Source of the DNA: Selaginella moellendorffii
Taxonomy: Eukaryota; Streptophyta; Lycopodiopsida; Selaginellales; Selaginellaceae
Assembly: GCF_000143415.4 (NCBI RefSeq)
Contig: NW_003314317.1
Span: 788,296-852,295 of the forward strand
Reading direction: 5' to 3'
Length of the DNA: 64,000 bases
The position numbers and the translations under genes are program-made. Below, in pieces: positions 56,784-64,000 of the stretch. The notes beneath the pieces were generated by a model. It did no database searches and had not been told where the DNA came from. It saw only the letters and a program-made list of their open reading frames with translations. Positions within the stretch are counted from its first letter, which is position 1. Every line of letters begins with the position of its first letter.

Positions 56784-58424
56784 GACCTTACATTACTACA
56801 ATTTTATGTATCCTTTAAGTAGATAAATTAAGGTTTACTGAAGCTTTTTAATTTTATATTGATCCCAAGCGTATGGTAGATCACTGATTGTCATGCCATA
56901 CCAGTTTCTTCATCAGAATTAGTTTAATTTTAATTTACTTTAAGTTAATTTTAAAAGCCATGCTATAATACCAAATTTTACTCTTTTGAACTTGTTAGCT
57001 ATCACATTCAAAATTTAATACAAATTATATTCATTAATTATAAAATTAAAATAGGAAAAGCATGAAGTAATACAAATGTTTTTGGTTTGCTTAAGTGAAT
57101 TGGCAATGAGTATACTTAGAATTTAGTATATTCTACCATCTAAGATATTATATACATGTTTATATAAACACCCCCAAATATATTCTAACATATTCTACAA
57201 TCTAATGGCTGATATACATTTAGATTATCTAGTGTTTATTAGAATAAAAATATTTATAATTTATCAATTTTCTTGAACAAATTGTAAGCTTTCTTGTGGG
57301 TAATGCAAAATTCAAAGCTTGGTAGGGAAGCTCCCTCTTCACCATCAGTGAGGAGTACTGTAAGTTTGCAGCTTTTTATGTAGCCTTTCTATGAAGGATG
57401 TAAATGCAATATTTGTGGACATTCTAAACTAAATTAGCATCTTCTTATATGCAAAGTAAACAATTTTCAAAATTCAATTTTTTTTTACTATTATATGCTT
57501 TGAGGCCATCTAACAATTCCTCTAGACTCTTTCACTTTCTCTATCTTCATGATTTCTTTTGTAGATTCAGATTTTCCTAATATCTTCTTTAGTGCCCAAG
57601 ATCAGTGTATTCTCAAGATAATTATTATAAACTATGTATCTTTTGAATTTAAAATTATATAAAAAGATTCAAGTAATTATAAAAATTACTTATCAATTTC
57701 TAGACTTAAGTATATTTCAAGGCTATAAACAGTTTTAGATCTTGATAATAGAATAATCTACATAATTTATATAATTGGTACAAAAACACTAACCAAGCGT
57801 CACACAGAAAAGTTTTTGAATTAATACCTGCACTCCACTTTATTATTTTTATTTAATGAAATTGACTATTACTACTTATAAATTTGAAAATATTCTAATA
57901 TTTCATAGTTTTCTATACATAATTTTTTTTAATCTACTAAAGCTGTTTTTTGGTTTGCTTAAGCAAACATGTAGTGAATATACTTAGAATATTGAATTTT
58001 TTTTCTTCCATCTAAAAACTTAGATTAATTTTATGTTTATAAATTATAAAACCAAAGTTTTGTGTTTTATTATAAACATCTAAGTTGCAACTTCCATGAC
58101 ACTAGCATGGCCAACTTGTAGCCCCCATGTCCTCAAACAACCCTAGCCACCATCACGGCTAGGCCTACCTTCTCAAGCTTTACTACTGAATGGTTTGTGG
58201 ACAGGTTACTAACCATTGATTGCTTTTCTTTTTTAAAATCTGTTGGCTGGTGGTGCACCAAGATTACAGCCCAATCTCACAATGAAGGAACTATTACCTC
58301 ATCCCATATCCTATTTATAATAGATTCAAAATTATAAATAATCTACTTACCGCCCCCGCCTTGCTTCCTCCTCGTCGGGCTCCTTGCAATAGTGGCGAAA
58401 CGGAACTAACAAGCCACGCTCTTT
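56288..58424. other. AT-rich intergenic DNA
   Basis: No gene. Contains a TA run at 56745-56780. Composition returns to normal at about 58350. Confidence 0.6.
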
Positions 58425-59036
58425 ATGCCAAGAGCTGGGATCAAGTTCGTCATTCGGATGATCCCACTCAACGATGACCTCTGCATTGGCCCTGTGGATG
58501 CGTTGTCGTGGCAGTATGACGTGGCAGATTTGACAACGTGGAGGATGACGCAATTAAGAACCAGCGCAGGAGTTCTTCGGGGTACGTTTGTAGCCGTCAT
58601 CAAGCCTAGCAGCCTGGGTGGATCTGAGAGCAGCTGCATTTCAAAGTGCGTGGGCCGCAACATCGAAGCTACCGGGATTGTGAGCAAAGCCCTCTTCAAC
58701 GCTGCCGCCAAGAGAGTGAGTGAGTCATGCTCTTTCTCTCGATCCAATCCGTTTTGCCTTTATCTCCGATCCTTGGTCTTTAGACATTCCAACAAGTATA
58801 AATGTGCCAGTCGTGGTTTCGGATGGTGTGCAAGGAGAGAGCGTCGGTGATCTAGGACGAGCTCTTCCGGACGAGGACTTCCACCAGGCGGTGGTGCTCG
58901 TCTTTGCCAACAAGCAGGATGCTATGGCTCCCGCGGTGCATCCAGCAAGCAAAGAGGGAAACAAGTTAACTCGGAAAAGCCAGTTTGTGGATTCAAAATC
59001 CGTGCTTCGCTCGAAGAACAACGTGAATTTCAGGGG
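58425..59036 (+). CDS. Chimeric hypothetical gene with ARF GTPase fragment
   Basis: Exon-like frame 58425-58711 (MPRAGIKFVIRMIPLNDDLC, ending NAAAKR) meets a donor GTGAGT. The next block (58826-58950) reads GESVGDLGRALPDEDFHQAV then [14 protein letters not shown]. This is the guanine-binding NKQD segment of an ADP-ribosylation factor ([26 protein letters not shown]). The rest of the ARF fold is absent, so no GTPase is encoded. Either a rearranged pseudogene or a new fusion; probably not functional. Confidence 0.4.
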
Positions 59037-59319
59037 GTAACCAACAAAGACGACGAGTATCCTTGTTGTCCGGGGGAACTACGCAAGCGCCATCCGGCCA
59101 TCCCCTACAGGGATGGAGTAGAGGAAATCAGACGTGCGCTCCATCGCTTGCACTTACTGCCTTAGCCGCGAAATGAGACACCGCCATAGCAAACCCTATG
59201 CCGAAGTTCCTCCTTTCTTTTAATAAGATCGTGCTTGGCTAACCTTTGTTCTTGCGGAGATTCTTCTTACTACCGCGATTTCAACTTCTCTTTCGAACTG
59301 CTTTTTGCTTTTTTTCTCA

Positions 59320-61086
59320 CAGATGCCAGGAGTGCCAGGGAGTCACGTACTGCCGAGGAGCACGATATTGGAATCGCCGTGATCTGCTCTAACTTACACT
59401 CTTTCTGTGAAGCGGCCGATTTCATGGAGCAGCCAGGCCTCTCGCAAGAAACCTACGAGAGGCTACGGGAATGCTGCATCTTCAAGCCTGTGTTTGCGTC
59501 CCCCCGTGGTTATCGTGTACATCATGCGGGGGAGTGGCGTCGGCATTGTATTAGCAAGATCATACGCTGCAAGAGTGCAGTGAACATCATCGCCGGAAAG
59601 ACATGGCCAGAGCGACGTTCTTCAAGGGAAGAGTGAGTGAGAAGTTTCTTCTTTCGTCTCGTTTCACCAAGTTTTTCTTTAAATGCTTTGTTCACCAGCA
59701 TCGTTCAAGACCCCGGAGCATAAGATCTTCCCATCCGTGGCGCCAGCGACGAAAGGTATATCAGCCTCTAGATCACCTTCGCTGATAACAAGCTGAATGT
59801 TGCAGGTCACGGATTAATCGAAGCCTTCGTCTCACGTGTACTTGCGAGTCCGCACAAAACTATATCGTACAAGTTTGCGCTGCTAGGTACCAAAGGTCGT
59901 GCTGATCCCCCAGTCTGTTACGACCTTGATCCCCAGTCGGCTCCTGTTGCGAGAGCATTGACATTGACCACTGTTTTCCAGGTATGCTCTCTTCCACGCA
60001 CTGCAAACTAAGTTTTCACTCGCTCTTATCACAGGGTCTCGAAGACAGTACATGTCGTTGACAGGTTTGCTGTCCCTCTTAATGCGTAGATTTCATGAAC
60101 TTCGTGCATCCTCTTCAGAGACGAGCACTTTGCCAATCCGCAGTACGAGCTCACCATGGACAAGCAGCGCCTAGGGGCACTGTGTGACTGCTGCAGGGGC
60201 AAGCCTTTCTTCGGCCTGGAGTGCAACTATTGGACCGAACGCATCCTTTGGTCGAAGGGCGACCTGTGGTGCGCGGATTTCGTCATGAGTTACCTCTGCA
60301 AGAGCCCGGAGATGGTGGACAGAATCATTTCCGGGGACGTCCCTCTGCATGGCCAGCCCTTTACCGAGCTGTTTCCAGGTCTGTTTTTTTTGTTCGACAC
60401 GGATTGCAGATGCAAGATTCTACAAGAGGTTTAAGAAAAGAAAGGTTTGAGAGAGGGAGTTGAGTTGATTTGATTTACAGGCTGACCAAGAAGCTTGTCC
60501 TTGGTGCATGCAGTGAGGGTGTATGAGGAAGAGGACTTACCTCCCGGCTCAGAGCAATGCAGGCCCAATCTTCGAGAAGCTCCGAGGCCGGCCTGTTTTT
60601 GCACCCGACATCGACGACGAGGATGGGGAGGAGCTGACACGGGAGTGGGTGGAAGCTGGCACTGAGTTTGTGCTTGCGGACCTGGGCTCGTCAAGTTGCA
60701 GGACAAATCTTTGAGAGCTTCCAGATCAGTGGCAACGTTCCGCTGGATGGCCCAAGCCCGCCCATGCCATGCTATTGCAACGACGAGACGCGCTGGGAGA
60801 GGCATGCTTTTGCGGAGAAAGAGACGTATGGGCGGGGATGGTGCCGGAGTGGCTGGTGTGGATGACGGACGAGGAGTACCTCGAGCGCGTGAGGGCGGCG
60901 GCTTATCCACTTGCTGTGCTCGTCGTTCCGGATGGTTATTACGGTTGCCGCATGTATTACAATGCCAAGCATTGTGGTGTCATTGGTGGCATGTTGTCCG
61001 GGTTACTGGATTGTACCGATCATGATTGCGTGTGCGCTATACTGAATCGTGGAAATGACCGGTTTATTCCTCGGTGGGTAGAATAA
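59320..61086 (+). pseudogene. Unknown multi-exon gene family, with frameshifts
   Basis: Exon-like blocks with plausible GT-AG borders are 59322-59635 (MEQPGLSQETYERLRECCIF), about 59806-59980 (GHGLIEAFVSRVLASP), 60120-60380 (MDKQRLGALCDCCRGKPFFG, LWCADFVMSYLCKSPEMVDR) and 60510-61086 (ending CAILNRGNDRFIPRWVE). In the last block the protein-like text changes frame at least twice (near 60570-60600 and 60800-60830), so it is either broken or contains unseen introns. Several CxC or CxxC pairs occur. No family recognised. A relic of the C-terminus at 36060-36180 shows it is a multi-copy family. Confidence 0.4.
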
Positions 61087-61217
61087 TCACCCGCAGAAAA
61101 CGAAACGAAATATAAAAACGAAAGAGCTATCACGCGCGAGGTATATTCTGGCTACCGATAGCTGTTTCATTTTTATATTTCGTTTTCGTTATCTGCACCC
61201 ACCGAGGAATAAACCGG
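61059..61217. repeat. Large inverted repeat at the 3' end of the unknown gene
   Basis: Left arm 61059-61131 (CCGGTTTATTCCTCGGTGGG...) is the reverse complement of 61157-61217 apart from a 13-base insertion and a few changes. The loop is about 25 bases and the stop codon lies in the stem. Confidence 0.85.
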
Positions 61218-61354
61218 TTCGAACCGAAAGAGCATTCATGCGCGAGGAACTACCGCCAATGTTTTGTTTTTTCTTTACCCTTTTTTTCTGGTCTCGTCAC
61301 TAAACACACCGTAAAGGGATGGCCGATTTCAAGCTCCTTGAAGCACAAAGGAAG

Positions 61355-61400
61355 AATTCTTTTTGTCGGTATGAAGCTGAGCTCCGAGTGCCGCAGAGAA
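61355..61400 (+). pseudogene. Scrap of USP-kinase exon 1
   Basis: GAATTCTTTTTGTCGGTATG and AAGCTGAGCTCCGAGTGCCG match 62300-62340 of the downstream gene. A short duplicated fragment with no open frame. Confidence 0.7.
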
Positions 61401-61434
61401 AGCGTTCGCCATCGAATTTCTGTTGCTTGTGGAC

Positions 61435-61560
61435 TAAGTTAAAGAAAAGTTGACGCGAGTAGAACTGGGAATGTTCTAAATCTCGTAGTTGTAACACCAC
61501 ACATATAAGAAAAGCTGACTGTGACTAGTGTATATCCATGAACTTTGAATTATTTGTTTC
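61435..61560 (+). pseudogene. Scrap of dioxygenase 3' flank
   Basis: Matches 43205-43300 downstream of the dioxygenase gene (AAGAAAAGTTGAC, CTGGGAATGTTCTAAATC, then ATAAGAAAA.GTTGAC-like text). Confidence 0.6.
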
Positions 61561-61724
61561 TAAAGGACTGGACTAAGTCAAGTCAATCTTATTTTATTGA
61601 TTAGAAAATGTAGCAATCCAAAGACAAGACTCCCCAAGGTTAGATCCAACGAATCTTTGTCCTTTTTACCCAACTTCTCTTTGCCTTGGAAGAATGGAAA
61701 AGCAAACCTTTGCAACCAACCAGA

Positions 61725-61812
61725 CCTGCCGAGGGAATCGAACCGGTGACCCGTCAATTCCTCGCTCCAGGCATTATTCTAGTTTTCCATTAATGCGCTA
61801 ATTAAGCAGCGT
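61725..61812 (-). tRNA. tRNA-like sequence, probably degenerate
   Basis: The minus strand carries a perfect B-box-like GGTTCGATTCC and, about 55 bases before it, an A-box-like TTAGCGCATTAATGG, with TTTT downstream. Acceptor and T-stem pairing are poor, so I cannot assign an anticodon. A decayed tRNA or a tRNA-derived repeat head. Confidence 0.25.
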
Positions 61813-62261
61813 TACATTAAAATTAATCACAGTTACTTGAAGAAAGAAAGAGAACCGCCAAGAAAGGGAGCTGCGCGAGCGCGCTCAATTAGAAATTTAG
61901 ATTGGAATCGTTTCTGGGCATGGTTGTTGGATCGGTTTAAAATCGCCTATCGCTCTCTTCAATCGCTCGCTCGCTCCACAGATTTCGAGTCGAGAGCTAT
62001 AGCTGAAAGAAAGCGACCCAGCAACGAGCGAGCGTCCGTTTTTTTTTCCCTTTTCCCTCCTTGGCCGCTCGTTTTTGGGGCCAGATTTGATCGCCCTTGT
62101 GAGCGCTTTCTCGTGATCCCATCGGTGAGGTGATGAATTCGCTGCGATCGGTGGAAGAAAAGAGAGAAGAGTAAAGAAGGGAGAATTTGCGAGGAGCGAC
62201 TCGCAATGTGGCCGATTTCTTCCAGAGGAAGAAGAAGAAGAACAAGGTGGTGGTAAGGAAA

Positions 62262-64000
62262 ATGGCGAAGATTTCTTCTTCTTCTTCACCCGCAAAGCGA
62301 ATTCTTCTCGTTGGTATGAAGCTGAGCTCCGAGTGCCGTGAGCGCCTGACATGGATAGTCGCAAGGCTCACGATCCCGGGAGATCACGTCATTGCTGTTC
62401 ATGTCCTCCAATCTTCCTCCTCTACCGGTAAGCAAACTTCCATTTTTCTTCCGTTTTTCAATCTCAAACTTCTTCGTGGCTCATCTGAAAGAGAGCTCAC
62501 GTTAGATAGATCTCCTGCCTTTCTGCAAAGACAGAGCTTTCCTTCACATACCTTTTTCATACGAAAAACCCTGTAAAACTTTGTAACGTTTTGGCAGCAC
62601 TGTCTTCGGAGCTGGATCCGGCCACCAGAAAGGAACTGGACGAGACCTTTCAAGGTGTTTTAGGAGTGTACCAGGGCCTCTGTACGCTCAAGCAGGTAAT
62701 CACTCGTCAGCAACAAAAAAAAATCAGAGAAACAAAAGCTGCTGCTAGCTCTAGAAAATGCGATCATACATACGTACCTCACACCAAAATTTTAATGGTT
62801 CTTCTTTCCTCACTCTTGTCTTTGCTGCTTTTGCTTTGTGTGTCGCAGATCAAGTTGGACATTAAAGTGGTTGTTGGAGCCAGTGTTAAAGAGTGCCTGG
62901 TGGATGCTGCCAAGTTGGAGGACGCTACGAAATTGATCCTCGGTACCAGCAGATTTGTGCCGACTGGGTAAGCGACCACTCCCATTTAACACGCGTTGAC
63001 GGGAAGCTTCCATCCATCTAGAGAGTTTAGCTTCGTTACAACTTCAAAGCTTGAATCGCTTACTTACGAGTGGTTTTCTTCTTTGCTTCTTCTGCTGTTT
63101 TGGTTTTGTCGTGTGCGGTTTAGTTTGTCCACATCCCTCGCAAAATACTGTTTGAAGAGGCTCCCAAGCAGCTGCTCAGTCACGATAATTGACCGAGGGA
63201 AAGTGATATTCGAGAGGCCTGGATATCGCAGCAGCAGCAGCAGCAGCAACAACACTGGTAAGTTGCAATTCTAAAGAGAGAGAGAGAGAGAGAAGATAGT
63301 GGTTTTACCGCGGTTCTTCATTCCAGGGAAAGAAGTAAGCTCCTGCGCACAAACATGCACGCCTAGTGTTCTTCAAAGAGGAATCATGAAGCGCCTGAGC
63401 TGCAGCAGCAGTCACCACCAAGCTTCGGAATTCGATACCAGTGGCACTGATAATGACTCGCCTGGCGGGAGCAACGACAACAATCCAGGCTCCTCAAACT
63501 CTGGTCGCAGCAGCGTTGTGTTGGAGGCCAACTTGTCCGACTCCGACAGATCCTTCTCAGCTTCTCCTGTCAGCGTTCTTCACCCCAACACGGACGAGTT
63601 CAAGCCCCCGGAATCGAAAGAGAGCCAAGAGCACCTGTCGAGCTCGCAAGGGAGTTCGATGACCTGTGAAGATGGGAAAGCCTTGCAGGGATGGCCACTT
63701 CGCGCATTTCCTCTGGACAAAGTTGTTTCTTCGCCGTCGAGAGAGCCCGAGGAGAGGGAGCTGTCCGTAGTTAACTGGGCCTTACAGCTTCCAAACAGGT
63801 CCCAGAGGCGACGCCAGGCGCTCGAGTGTTCCTCCGCCAGAGACAGTGTTTCGTCGTCCAGCAGTGAGTTTGGATGCGAACAGAAACTCTTGTCCAAGTG
63901 CAGGAGTGCTCCTCCACCGCGGGAAAGATCTCTTCTTCTCGAGTGTCTTCGGCAGGAAGTCGCGGCTCCTTTTGAGCAGGAAGAGGCGAGCAAGCTCAAC
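62262..64000 (+). CDS. USP-domain receptor-like cytoplasmic kinase, 5' part
   Basis: Exons 62262-62427, 62598-62695, 62849-62967, 63124-63257 and 63327 onward join in phase. Residues 1-170 form a universal-stress-protein/adenine-nucleotide alpha-hydrolase fold: KRILLVGMKLSSECRERLTW, HVIAVHVLQSS, LDIKVVVGASVKECLVDAAK, ATKLILGTSRFVPTGLSTSL. A Ser-rich linker follows, with GWPLRAF and SVVNWALQLPNRS, motifs that in this plant family precede a C-terminal Ser/Thr kinase. The kinase itself lies beyond 64000. An upstream in-frame extension to 62187 exists but has no ATG I would prefer. Likely cytosolic or membrane-associated signalling kinase. Confidence 0.8.

Overview
The window looks like nuclear DNA of a land plant with motile sperm, most likely a lycophyte such as Selaginella moellendorffii. 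Three things point there: short introns (mostly 40-60 bases, GT-AG); chloroplast, receptor-kinase and PPR genes side by side with a flagellar gene (CCDC113/CFAP263); and compact gene-dense islands alternating with very AT-rich, retrotransposon-derived stretches. The species is an inference from style; no search was run.

Left part (1-9900): two related segments. The first (1-2460) carries a readable DUF3119 chloroplast-type gene, a wrecked beta-1,3-glucanase and a scrap of a CID gene. The second (6363-9905) carries a wrecked DUF3119 copy, an intact glucanase and the complete CID gene. Between them lie a truncated PRP38 splicing-factor gene and an AT-rich block holding an odd one-exon lectin gene.

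Central gene-dense part (9300-28320): CID/RPRD1-like protein, CCDC113, L-type lectin receptor kinase, a divergent histone H2B, a small unknown gene, a protein with five Pipsqueak-type helix-turn-helix domains, and RPN2 of the 26S proteasome, which shares a 62-base bidirectional promoter with a CANIN-domain (SLF2/FAM178-like, SMC5/6-associated) gene. A kinase-fold-like unknown protein follows.

Duplication debris (28490-36200): an intact PPR gene plus pieces of the CANIN gene, RPN2, a 2-oxoglutarate dioxygenase and the PPR gene, arranged as two inverted composite copies, with hairpins made from the dioxygenase exon. The intact dioxygenase lies at 41462-43179.

Right part (37000-58400): mostly AT-rich decayed Ty3/gypsy DNA, with one well-preserved solo LTR flanked by a 5-base target duplication (55161-56287) and an AT-decayed LTR of the same family. 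A small secreted cysteine-rich peptide gene sits at 47516-47713. The end of the window holds an unknown, partly broken gene family (58425-61086), a large inverted repeat, and the 5' half of a USP-domain receptor-like kinase running off the edge.
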